In this document: positions 1 through 6,772 of the stretch, piece by piece
How the letters are laid out: each line of letters starts with the position of its first letter
Position numbering within the stretch: position 1 is the first letter of the stretch
NCBI GenBank assembly: GCA_030447685.1
Contig: JAUJOK010000043.1
Span: forward strand, 1 to 39,823
Reading direction: 5' to 3'
DNA length: 39,823 bases
Source of the DNA: Armatimonadaceae bacterium
Lineage (GTDB): Bacteria > Armatimonadota > Armatimonadia > Armatimonadales > Armatimonadaceae
The notes under the pieces: model-generated
What the model was told of the DNA's origin: nothing
The model's database searches: none
The model's input: only the letters and a program-made list of their open reading frames with translations
Translations under genes and position numbers: made by a program

Positions 1-93
1 GGCGCCCTGGTGAGTAGTTTGGTGAGTAGTAGGCATCCAGTTCGCAGATTACCCCGCCGTTAAGCCGAGAAAGCGCCGCCTCCAACACGACAA

Positions 94-130
94 GAGGAAA
101 GGCGGGGGCACTGCGCCCCCGCCTTTCCTC
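94..130 (-). terminator. Strong hairpin downstream of recombinase remnant
   Basis: A perfect 16-bp inverted repeat (94-109 with 115-130) encloses a 5-base loop. It lies 23 bases past the stop of the leftward recombinase remnant, so it fits a transcription terminator for that gene. The T-tract on the minus strand is weak (TTTCCTCTTGT). To its left, 8-30 holds an 11-bp direct repeat (TGGTGAGTAGT) spaced 12 bases apart; nothing else was recognised in 1-93. Confidence 0.55.
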
Positions 131-152
131 CCGTGTCCGGAGTCGCGGCCCG

Positions 153-415
153 CTACGAGCGTTGCTCGCCATCCTCCCGCGGCGCGCGGAGGAACTCGTC
201 CATGATCTCGGCGGTCCGCTTCTTGGCCTTGGGCATCAGGTGGATGTAGATGTCGTTCGTGATCGTGATCGAGCTGTGCCCCAGCACCCGCTGGACCGTC
301 GTCGCCTCCAGTTCCCGCGCGAACAGCAGCGACGCCGCGGTGTGGCCGCAGATCATGGAAGCGGTGATCGGGCAGTTCCGCCCGCCGGAGGAGGCTCCCA
401 GGTGCCGTCCTGGCG
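153..415 (-). pseudogene. Tyrosine recombinase (phage-type integrase) C-terminal remnant, frameshifted
   Basis: The leftward frame ending at 153 reads HTAASLLFARELEATTVQ followed by LGHSSITITNDIYIHL, the C-terminal catalytic block of tyrosine recombinases (second His of HxxR, the LGH motif and the Y nucleophile in DIYIH). The preceding HDLR motif, which holds the catalytic Arg, lies in a different frame immediately upstream, around 340-355. One extra C in the run between CGG and CACACC separates HDLR from HTAAS, so a 1-bp insertion breaks the gene. Upstream of about 415 the similarity stops and the DNA runs into the DnaE2 fragment on the other strand. A short stretch just before the junction (about 385-445) contains WRQDGTWE, reminiscent of IS5-type transposases, but this is too short to call. 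The remnant indicates a former integrative element. Confidence 0.7.
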
Positions 416-431
416 CCAGGCGTTGTGGTAG

Positions 432-1508
432 GTGGAGACCGTCCCGTTCGAAGGGTTTGCCGGCTATGGCTTCCCGCGCGCGAACGCGACCGCGTTCGCG
501 CGGCTGGCCTACGAGGCAGCCTACCTGCGGCGGCACCATCTCGCCTGCTTGGTGGTGGCGCGATTGAACGCACAACCCGGCGGGTTCTACCACTCCTCGG
601 TTATCGTCGGCGACGCACGGCGGCACAGCGTCCCGATCCGCGGCATCGACCTACTGCGGAGCGGCTACGACTGCACCATCGAGCGCGGTGAAGACGCGGG
701 CGGGCGGCTCGCGGTGCGGCCGGGCCTGCGGTACGTGCGCGGGCTGGCCGACGCCACCGGGCGGACGCTCGTCGCCGAGCGCGAGCGGGGTGGCTCCTTC
801 GCAAGCCTGGCCGACCTCTGCCGTCGGGGACGGGGCGTCCTCGCGCTCGACGCCATCGCGGCGCTAATCGCGGCCGGGGCGTGCGACGGCTGGGGCGTGC
901 CCCGGCGACAACTCACCTTGGCGCTGCCCGCGACCTGGCGCGCGGCGACCGGGCTGCCGCTCCCCGTGGCGGCCGTGGCGCTCCCCGAGCAGACCGTGCC
1001 GGAGCGGGTGGCGGGGGAGGCGTGGGCGACCGGGCTGCCGCGGACCGCACATCCCGTCTCGCCGCAGCGCGCCGCGCTGGCGCGGGCGGGTGTCCTCCCG
1101 ATCGCGGCGCTGGCGGACACGCCGGAGGGGGCGCCGGTGACGGTCGCGCGGCTGGCGGTGGTGGCCCAGCAGCCACCCACCGCGCAGGGCGTGCTCTTCC
1201 TCTCGCTGGAAGATGAGACCGGCCTCGCCAATGCCATCCTCGCCCCCGGCGGGGCGAAGGCGCAACGGGCCGCGCTCTTCGTCGCGCCGGTGCTCCTGGC
1301 GCACGGGCGGGTGCAGCGGCGCGGCGTGACGGTCAACCTCATGGTCCAGACCATCGCGCCGTGGGGTGCCGCGGCGGGATATACTAACCTCGATGAGGCG
1401 GGACAAGCGACGGAAGACCGCACCGCGAAGGAGATGAGCACTGTGCGGGCGGTACGGACTCAAGAACACCGGGCAGATTCCCTTGCGGTTCGGCGCGACG
1501 ACGGATGA
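432..1508 (+). pseudogene. dnaE2: Error-prone DNA polymerase DnaE2 (ImuC), C-terminal fragment
   Basis: The frame starts at a GTG directly after a TAG and at once shows FEGFAGYGFPRANATAFARL, LNAQPGGFYH and DARRHSVPIRGIDL, the conserved C-terminal third of DnaE2-type polymerase III alpha subunits. It continues through the helix-hairpin-helix region into an OB-fold-like end (GVLFLSLEDETGLANAIL). Full DnaE2 is about 1,000-1,100 residues; only about 315 recognisable residues remain, so the PHP and palm catalytic regions are missing. Recognisable similarity ends near 1375; the last roughly 40 codons overlap the next gene and are probably not family sequence. In other bacteria DnaE2 works with ImuA and ImuB in SOS translesion synthesis. 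Here it sits beside an SRAP gene, another SOS-linked function. The fragment cannot polymerise and is called a truncated gene. Confidence 0.85.
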
Positions 1509-2130
1509 CGCTGTGCAGGCGGCACTCCAGGACCGCTACAACATCGCCCCCACCGAGACGATCCCGGTGGTGGTCGAGGCCGCGCCAGGCGAGCGGCGGG
1601 CGGAGCTGGCCTCCTGGGGCATCACCCCGCGCTGGCGCGGGTCCAAGCCGGTCCTCGCCTTCAACGCGCGGGCCGAGTCGCTGACCGAGCGTCCCCTGTT
1701 CCGCCCGCTCGTGGCGCGCTCGCGCTGCCTGGTGCCCGCCTCGGGTTGGTACGAGTGGCAAGTAGTCGCGGGGCGCAAGGCGAAGCAGCCCTGGTACATC
1801 ACCGACCCCGCGGGCGACGGCTTGCTCGGCCTGGCGGGCCTCCTCGACCGCTGGGAGGAGGCCGACGGGACCCCACGCGCCGCCTGCGCGATCGTCACCA
1901 CCGCCGCGGCGACCGACGACCTACGGGCGCTGCATGACCGCATGCCCGCGGTGCTGCCGCGCGCCGCCGAGGCCGCCTGGCTCGCCCCCGGCCTCACCGA
2001 CCCCGGCGCGGTGCTGCCGCTCCTATTCCACCCCGATGCGGAGAGGCTGCGCCGCTGGCCGGTCTCGCCTGCCGTCAACCGCAGCGGCCACAGCGACCCC
2101 GCCTTCACCCAGCCGCTCAACCCCGGCTGA
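1441..2130 (+). CDS. SRAP family DNA-protein crosslink protein (YedK/HMCES-like), CTG start
   Basis: SRAP proteins covalently trap abasic sites in single-stranded DNA through the N-terminal cysteine exposed when Met1 is removed. The frame contains RYNIAPTE, FNARAES, PASGWYEW and LHDRMP, the SRAP active-site blocks. The first ATG or GTG in frame would remove the catalytic cysteine. A CTG at 1441 gives (M)CGRYGLKN, the family's invariant start, and is preceded by TGA and by AAGGAG at 1428-1433 with a 7-base gap. Counting from this CTG puts Asn at 75 and Glu at 105, the numbers I recall for E. coli YedK; the active-site His is at 165. A CTG start is therefore strongly indicated, giving 229 residues. 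The gene overlaps the tail of the DnaE2 frame. Its composition is very GC-rich, like the rest of 1-2280. Confidence 0.9.
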   Translation: MCGRYGLKNTGQIPLRFGATTDDAVQAALQDRYNIAPTETIPVVVEAAPGERRAELASWGITPRWRGSKPVLAFNARAESLTERPLFRPLVARSRCLVPASGWYEWQVVAGRKAKQPWYITDPAGDGLLGLAGLLDRWEEADGTPRAACAIVTTAAATDDLRALHDRMPAVLPRAAEAAWLAPGLTDPGAVLPLLFHPDAERLRRWPVSPAVNRSGHSDPAFTQPLNPG

Positions 2131-2280
2131 GTGCCGCAACTGCACTACTTCTTCGCCCTGCGCCACGCGATCGAGCCGACCCTCGGCGAGGACCAGCCGC
2201 CGCGCCTCGTCGTCTACGTCCCGCTCGCCGAGGAGGCGACGCACGGCGCGCTGATCGAGGTCGCCGCGACGGCGGTTGTT
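2131..2280 (+). pseudogene. PglZ-like N-terminal scrap (possible BREX remnant)
   Basis: Directly after the SRAP stop, a GTG-initiated frame gives about 50 residues including LHYFFALRHAIEPTL and PRLVVYVPLAEEATHGAL. This resembles the N-terminal region of PglZ-domain proteins (a short helix, then R-L-V-V-Y-V-P). PglZ proteins are phosphatase-superfamily components of BREX and Pgl phage defence. The similarity stops at about 2277, where the sequence becomes the antisense of a MazF gene. The remainder of the frame has no family character. With only about 50 residues the assignment is tentative; a profile search of this segment would decide it. Confidence 0.4.
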
Positions 2281-2451
2281 TTTACGGCTTGTGAGTGGAG
2301 CGACCATGACAACATCGTAAACAGCATTCATCGCCTCGGCGGAAACGACGAGAACAGGTTGCTCTCCCGCCTGCTCACGCCCCACAGTGGGGTCAAGATC
2401 AGCATGAAATATCGTCCATTGATGAACCGGCGGCGCAACAGAAGCGGTCAT
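2281..2451 (-). pseudogene. MazF/PemK-type endoribonuclease toxin, truncated N-terminal half
   Basis: From the ATG at 2451 the protein reads WTIFHADLDPTVGREQAG, QPVLVVSAEAMN and VVMVAPLTS, the N-terminal half of MazF/PemK mRNA interferases. After about 57 residues (near 2280) the similarity ends: the frame continues as the antisense of the PglZ-like scrap and the SRAP gene down to 2023. MazF is normally about 110 residues, so the C-terminal half is lost and the toxin is probably inactive. The start overlaps the antitoxin stop by ATGA, the usual toxin-antitoxin coupling. The break marks the edge of the foreign GC-rich segment. Confidence 0.75.
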
Positions 2452-2789
2452 GCCTTTTTACCGTCTGCCACAGAATCTGCGCCGACTATTGCCTCATCAT
2501 TGTCCTTGTCGAAGACAGGCCACTCCTGTGCGTCAACAGCGGAAAATACCGCCTGCGTTTCCCGCATATCGGCAATGAAATGGGGATCAGCCATCGCTTC
2601 GCGCACCTGTTTTTCCATCTCATCGCGCGGCAGTGGATTCGCTCTGCGAAACGGCTTTGTTTCCGCAACCGGAACGATTCGCGCGATGGGCGCGTCGTTT
2701 CGGGTCAAAATGACCTCCTCCCCGCGCCGCAGCGCTTCCTGAACCTCGGTGGGCAGATTGGCGATAGCCGCATCGAGTGGAATCGTCAC
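2448..2789 (-). CDS. Phd/YefM-like antitoxin paired with the truncated MazF
   Basis: A 113-residue protein starting at GTG. It carries LRRGEEVILTRNDAPIARIV near residues 20-40, the pattern of Phd/YefM-type antitoxins, in which an N-terminal DNA-binding fold precedes a disordered toxin-neutralising tail. The acidic C-terminal half fits the tail. The stop codon overlaps the MazF start (ATGA), so the two genes were translated together. It begins only 9 bp after the pcrA stop, in the same direction, and may be read from the pcrA transcript. The AAAAGG at the end of pcrA could serve as its ribosome site. With the toxin broken the gene is probably an orphan antitoxin. Confidence 0.7.
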   Translation of the reverse strand: MTIPLDAAIANLPTEVQEALRRGEEVILTRNDAPIARIVPVAETKPFRRANPLPRDEMEKQVREAMADPHFIADMRETQAVFSAVDAQEWPVFDKDNDEAIVGADSVADGKKA

Positions 2790-2798
2790 GATAAGTAC

Positions 2799-5700
2799 CT
2801 ATACCTTTTCCAGCCGGGCGAAACCGGCGACCAGCTTCTTGACGCCGACGTTGGGGAAGGCGACCGTCACCTGCGCCTCGTCGCCATCACCGGTGGTGCC
2901 CAGGACGACGCCCTGCCCGAACACGGCGTGCTTGACCTTCTGGCCGATCTTGAAGCCGTCGCCTGCCGCCGCTGCTGCTGCTTTGACGGCGGGTCTATTG
3001 CGGGCAGCGCTTGACTGTGTGCCTGCTCTGGCGTCGTCCCACGTCTCGATCTGTGAGTATTCGTCGCGGGACCAGCGGCCCAGGACACGCGCGCCGCCGA
3101 TGGAGGCAGGTTTACGCCCGCCGCCGTCGCCGTGGATGCGGAAAAGCTCGTCCGGGACTTCGCGGACAAAGCGAGAAACCTGGTTCATCTGCGTGGAGCC
3201 GTAGATGGTGCGGCGGGCGGCGAAGGATAAAAACAGCTCCTCTTTGGCGCGGGTGATGCCGACATAGGCGAGTCGGCGCTCCTCTTCCATCTCCTTGTCC
3301 GACTGCATGGAGCGGGCATGGGGGAAGACGCCTTCTTCCAGGCCGACCAGAAAGACGACCGGAAACTCCAGTCCCTTAGCCGAGTGGAGCGTCATCAGAG
3401 TGATGCTTTCCGCGCCCTCTTCCAAACTGTCGATGTCGGCGATAAGCGCGGTCTGCTCCAGAAACGCCTGAAGCGACTTGTCTTCGGAGGTCGACTCGAA
3501 CTGCTGCGTAACGGTCAGAAGCTCGCGGATATTCTCGGCGCGGGCCTGCGATTCGACGGTGCGTTCCTTTTCCAGTTCGCGGACATAGCCGGTGTTTTCA
3601 ATAACCTCTTCCAGAATCTTGGTGACGTTATAATCGCTGCGCTTGCCGCGCAGATAGGCGATCAGGGTCGCGAAGCTCTGGACGGCTTTGCGGGTGGAGG
3701 GGCGCACCCCTTCGACACCGGAAAGGTCGGAAATGACATCCCAGATGGTGGTCTTGGTCTGATCGGCGCGCTGCTCGATCTTCTGATAGGTACCCGCGCC
3801 GATGCCGCGCGCGGGCACATTGATAACGCGGCGCAGTGACACGGAATCGTAAGGGTTGTGGACAAGGCGCAGATAGGCGATCATGTCCTTGACCTCGCGC
3901 CGCTCGTAGAACCGCACGCCACCGACGATCTTGTAGGGGATGTTGAAGTTGATGAAGACCTCTTCAAAGACGCGGGACTGGGCGTTGGTGCGATAGAGAA
4001 TCGCGAATTCCTTGAGGCTGCGCTTGCGGGTCGCCCGCTCTTCCCGGATCGTGTTGGCGACGAAGACAGCCTCTTCCTGCTCGTTCATCGCCTCGTGCAG
4101 CGCGATCTCCTCACCGGCAATGTTTTCCGTCCACAGCCGTTTGTCTTTTCGTCCCCGGTTGTTTCGCACGACATGGTAGGCGGCATCTAAGATGTTCTGG
4201 GTCGAGCGGTAGTTCTGCTCCAGCTTGATGATTTTAGCTTCGGGATAGTCGCGCTCGAAGGCCAGGATGATGTTCACATCTGCTCCTCTCCAAGCATAGA
4301 TGGAGTTATGCACCAGCACGCCGCCGGCGACGTAGTTATGCAGGCGGTCTACCTGTAGATCGTATACCGGTCCGTCATAGGCTTCGCGTGTCACGGCGTC
4401 AACTTCGGCTTCCTGCAAAGTACCGTCGCGGTTGATCAAAACACGCATACCAGAGTGCAGGTGTGAAAGCGGCAGGCATTGATAAAGGACACCATTTACT
4501 TTGGCGCGGTGCGTAACTTCCAGATCACCCGCGTCCGCGATGGTCCTGGCAAGGTGAACCGCATCTTCATAGAGGCCACGACAGGTTTCGATCTTGTGCC
4601 CGCTGAGTTTGCTGACGCGGACGGGATGCCCCTGCGCTTTTAGTTTTTCCGCGACATCCGCGCGCCGTCCGCTCCACTGGATACGGTGCTCTCCGACGCA
4701 GTTGCGGCGCGATGTGCGCCAGCCGCCGAACATGACCAGATTCAGGCTTTGTCGCCGCGAACCGGCCTGCGGGCGATGGTGCGGGAAATCGGAACGCATA
4801 TCCAGATCACGCAGCAGACGCTGCGCCGCCGATTCCGTGTCCAGCTCCGCATAAAGCTTTTGTATCCATGCATCGCCGCCCATGAGAGTGCCGCGCCCGA
4901 CGCTGTGAAACACCATCGTGGGAAGGCCGTATTTGGCGGCGTAAAACTCCTCCCAGAAGCGCGCCTCGCCGAACGATACTGCTATCCGCAGTATCCACAT
5001 CTTATCGGCGTGCTCCTGATTGGAGCGGACGATAAAGCCGTGCTGGTCATGCGAAACGCCGCCTTTCCAGCCCCGCCTCTGGCATTTCGTTATGCCGATG
5101 CGGTAGCCCCGGTCGGCGCGGTACATCAGATAAACATAAAATCGGTCTTCCGCAGGGCACAGGCGCGCGAATACCAGGTGGTGCGGCGTGCCGCGCAGCA
5201 GGGCGTCCCCTGCCCGCACCGTGAATAGATTCCCGGCATAATGGCTTTGATGCCGATGCGCGACTCCGCCCGCTCGCAGCGCCGCGCCGCCGCCGGTTCC
5301 CAGCACGGCGTCCCCTGTCTGTATGGCCTCAATCGGTTTGCAGCCCTGCGGCGTGGGGATGAGCGTTCCCGGCGGCAGGCATTGGTCATCGTCCCCGACT
5401 ACGCACAGGTTATCGTATTTGCCGGAAAGCAGGCGCGTAAGCATATATTGGGCGTGGTTGACATCCTGGTATTCGTCCACCAGAACGTAGCGGAACTTGT
5501 CCTGGTAATGGTCGTGCACGTCCTCGCGCTGCTGCAATAGGCGGCAGGCGTGCCCGATCAGATCGTCGAAGTCCAGGGCGCGGTTGAGCGTCAGCTTCTC
5601 CTGGTACAGCGTGTAGATTTTGCCGACGACGTTCTCGAACATACCGGAAAAGTGCCGGGGGAAGGTTTCCGGCGTTATCAGCTTCTCCTTGGCGCGTGAG

Positions 5701-6155
5701 ATGAGCGACAGGCAGGCGCGCGGGGTGTACTGGCGGTCATCAAGGTTGAGCTGATGGAGGCTTTCACGGATCAGGGTCAACTGGTCGTCGTCGTCATAAA
5801 CTACAAAGTCGCGCGGCAGGCCGATGGCGTGGCCGCGCTCGCGCAGCAGCCGGGCGCAGGTGGCATGGAACGTTCCCGCCCACATTTCGCGCGCCGCCTG
5901 CCCGCCGACCAGGGTGTTCAGCCGCTCACGCATCTCCGAGGCCGCCTTGTTGGTGAAGGTGACGGCCAGGATATTGCGGGGGCGCACGCCGCGCCGTGTG
6001 ACGAGGTAGGCGATACGGTGGGTTAAAACGCGCGTTTTGCCGGAACCCGCGCCTGCGAAGATCAGCAGCGGCCCCTCGCCGTGCGTCACCGCTTCGCGCT
6101 GCGACGGGTTCAATCCGGCAAGAAGGGGATCAGAGTCGGGATGGGAAGCGTCCAT
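2799..6155 (-). CDS. pcrA: ATP-dependent DNA helicase PcrA/UvrD, interrupted by an intein
   Basis: Superfamily 1 3'-5' helicase for nucleotide excision repair, rolling-circle replication and removal of RecA filaments. The precursor is 1,118 residues from the ATG at 6155; without the intein it is 759, normal for PcrA. Motifs seen: Q motif (LNPSQREAV), Walker A (AGAGSGKT), Ia (TFTNKAASEM), motif II (VDEYQDVN), motif III split at VVGDDDQ / SIYAWRGAD by the intein, IV (LEQNYRST), V (LMTLHSAKGLEFPVVFL) and VI (EEERRLAYVGITRAK). The C-terminal end (KIGQKVKHAVFGQGVV) is the PcrA tudor-like domain. A longer frame exists to 6191, but TACAAT ends 6 bases before the 6155 ATG, so this start, probably leaderless, is preferred. 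The antitoxin gene follows after 9 bp. Confidence 0.95.
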   Translation of the reverse strand: MDASHPDSDPLLAGLNPSQREAVTHGEGPLLIFAGAGSGKTRVLTHRIAYLVTRRGVRPRNILAVTFTNKAASEMRERLNTLVGGQAAREMWAGTFHATCARLLRERGHAIGLPRDFVVYDDDDQLTLIRESLHQLNLDDRQYTPRACLSLISRAKEKLITPETFPRHFSGMFENVVGKIYTLYQEKLTLNRALDFDDLIGHACRLLQQREDVHDHYQDKFRYVLVDEYQDVNHAQYMLTRLLSGKYDNLCVVGDDDQCLPPGTLIPTPQGCKPIEAIQTGDAVLGTGGGAALRAGGVAHRHQSHYAGNLFTVRAGDALLRGTPHHLVFARLCPAEDRFYVYLMYRADRGYRIGITKCQRRGWKGGVSHDQHGFIVRSNQEHADKMWILRIAVSFGEARFWEEFYAAKYGLPTMVFHSVGRGTLMGGDAWIQKLYAELDTESAAQRLLRDLDMRSDFPHHRPQAGSRRQSLNLVMFGGWRTSRRNCVGEHRIQWSGRRADVAEKLKAQGHPVRVSKLSGHKIETCRGLYEDAVHLARTIADAGDLEVTHRAKVNGVLYQCLPLSHLHSGMRVLINRDGTLQEAEVDAVTREAYDGPVYDLQVDRLHNYVAGGVLVHNSIYAWRGADVNIILAFERDYPEAKIIKLEQNYRSTQNILDAAYHVVRNNRGRKDKRLWTENIAGEEIALHEAMNEQEEAVFVANTIREERATRKRSLKEFAILYRTNAQSRVFEEVFINFNIPYKIVGGVRFYERREVKDMIAYLRLVHNPYDSVSLRRVINVPARGIGAGTYQKIEQRADQTKTTIWDVISDLSGVEGVRPSTRKAVQSFATLIAYLRGKRSDYNVTKILEEVIENTGYVRELEKERTVESQARAENIRELLTVTQQFESTSEDKSLQAFLEQTALIADIDSLEEGAESITLMTLHSAKGLEFPVVFLVGLEEGVFPHARSMQSDKEMEEERRLAYVGITRAKEELFLSFAARRTIYGSTQMNQVSRFVREVPDELFRIHGDGGGRKPASIGGARVLGRWSRDEYSQIETWDDARAGTQSSAARNRPAVKAAAAAAGDGFKIGQKVKHAVFGQGVVLGTTGDGDEAQVTVAFPNVGVKKLVAGFARLEKV
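4305..5381 (-). other. Intein in PcrA motif III with a GIY-YIG-like insert
   Basis: A 359-residue in-frame insertion lies between Gln of VVGDDDQ and Ser of SIYAWRGAD. It begins with Cys (CLPPGTLIPTPQG, block A), has TPHH in block B (RGTPHHLVF), and ends with block F (YDLQVDRLHNYVAGG) and block G (VLVHN). The first extein residue is Ser, so class 1 splicing chemistry is complete. Between blocks B and F there is no recognisable LAGLIDADG. Instead intein residues about 81-160 read FYVYLMYRADRGYRIGIT, later QEHADKMW and FWEEFYAAKYGLPT, resembling the GIY...YIG core plus a downstream catalytic Glu of GIY-YIG nucleases. The Y-V-Y / R-I-G spelling departs from consensus, so nuclease activity is uncertain. 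Insertion in the ATPase motif keeps the helicase inactive until splicing. Confidence 0.93.
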
Positions 6156-6161
6156 GCTCCG

Positions 6162-6191
6162 ATTGTAGCATGCGCGGCGGAAACCCGGCAA
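6162..6191 (-). promoter_or_regulatory. pcrA promoter, leaderless type
   Basis: TGCTACAAT (extended -10; TACAAT occupies 6162-6167) is preceded by TTGCCG (6186-6191) with an 18-base spacer. Only 6 bases separate the -10 hexamer from the pcrA ATG, so transcription would start at or next to the start codon. No convincing Shine-Dalgarno can fit in the transcript. The identical nine-base element with identical spacing precedes hisF. Confidence 0.6.
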
Positions 6192-6213
6192 GACGCAAAA
6201 CCAGCATCTATAG

Positions 6214-6234
6214 TTGTTTTATAGCTATAAACAA
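6214..6234. promoter_or_regulatory. Palindrome between pcrA and the 6351 gene, possible operator
   Basis: TTGTTTT-ATAGCTAT-AAACAA is a near-perfect AT-rich palindrome (one extra T on the left arm). It lies between the divergent pcrA promoter and the gene at 6351, just upstream of the pcrA -35. Position and symmetry suit a repressor or SOS-type operator, but no known consensus was matched. Confidence 0.35.
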
Positions 6235-6350
6235 GGGGTACATCCTACACACATCGATGCTTGACAGCAATTCGTATGATAAGAACCGGTGCTTGTGTTC
6301 GGCGGCAGGGCGTGCCCGAGCCAACAGCGAAAGAGCGCCCGGAGGAAAGT

Positions 6351-6761
6351 ATGAACGAGGCGCAGGTCGGATACTGGCTAAGCTGGATCGGTACGGGAGC
6401 CTGGGGCATCTGCTTCTGGTGGATGCACCATATCTCGTCGCGGCAAAACAGGATGCTCGCTGAGCTTCGGGAACAGGCGCGGCGCATCGAGACGCTGTCC
6501 CAGACGCAGCACGACATTCTCAAAGAGGTGCGCCCGAACATCGATGAGATTCGGGACGTGGTTGAAGGGGTAACGCACGATTTAACCGATGTGCGGCGGG
6601 ACAATATCGCTCAGGCCGCTCTGTCCGAGCAGGTCGCGGAGCAGATTTCCAAGATCGATGATGTGGCGGAAAAAGTCGCGCACGTTGAGAAGGCAGTGGC
6701 GTGGAAGGCTGACGCCGACGCGGTGGGGGCGTCCGCTCGATTCGGCGATCTGTGCGGATGA
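6351..6761 (+). CDS. Small membrane-anchored coiled-coil protein, unknown function
   Basis: The ATG at 6351 follows GGAGGA with a 4-base gap, a good ribosome site; longer in-frame starts are not supported. The 136-residue product has one N-terminal hydrophobic segment (WLSWIGTGAWGICFWWM, about residues 8-24). The rest is charged and largely helical, with heptad-like spacing from about residue 30 to 125 (LAELREQARRIETL, EVRPNIDEIRDVVEGV, SEQVAEQISKIDDVAEKVAH). It looks like a single-pass protein with a cytoplasmic coiled coil that could oligomerise. No family was recognised. It is divergent from pcrA and convergent with the glycoside hydrolase, whose stop is 11 bp away. TTGACA at 6261 lacks a well-placed -10. 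Confidence 0.75.
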   Translation: MNEAQVGYWLSWIGTGAWGICFWWMHHISSRQNRMLAELREQARRIETLSQTQHDILKEVRPNIDEIRDVVEGVTHDLTDVRRDNIAQAALSEQVAEQISKIDDVAEKVAHVEKAVAWKADADAVGASARFGDLCG

Positions 6762-6772
6762 ATCTCGGCTGT

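Noticed and set aside
2281..2742. Continuation of the PglZ-like frame to 2742
   Set aside because: Beyond 2280 it is antisense to the MazF and antitoxin genes and shows no family sequence.
6261..6290. TTGACA at 6261 as the -35 of the 6351 gene promoter
   Set aside because: No -10-like hexamer lies 16-18 bases downstream; TATGAT is only 8 bases away.
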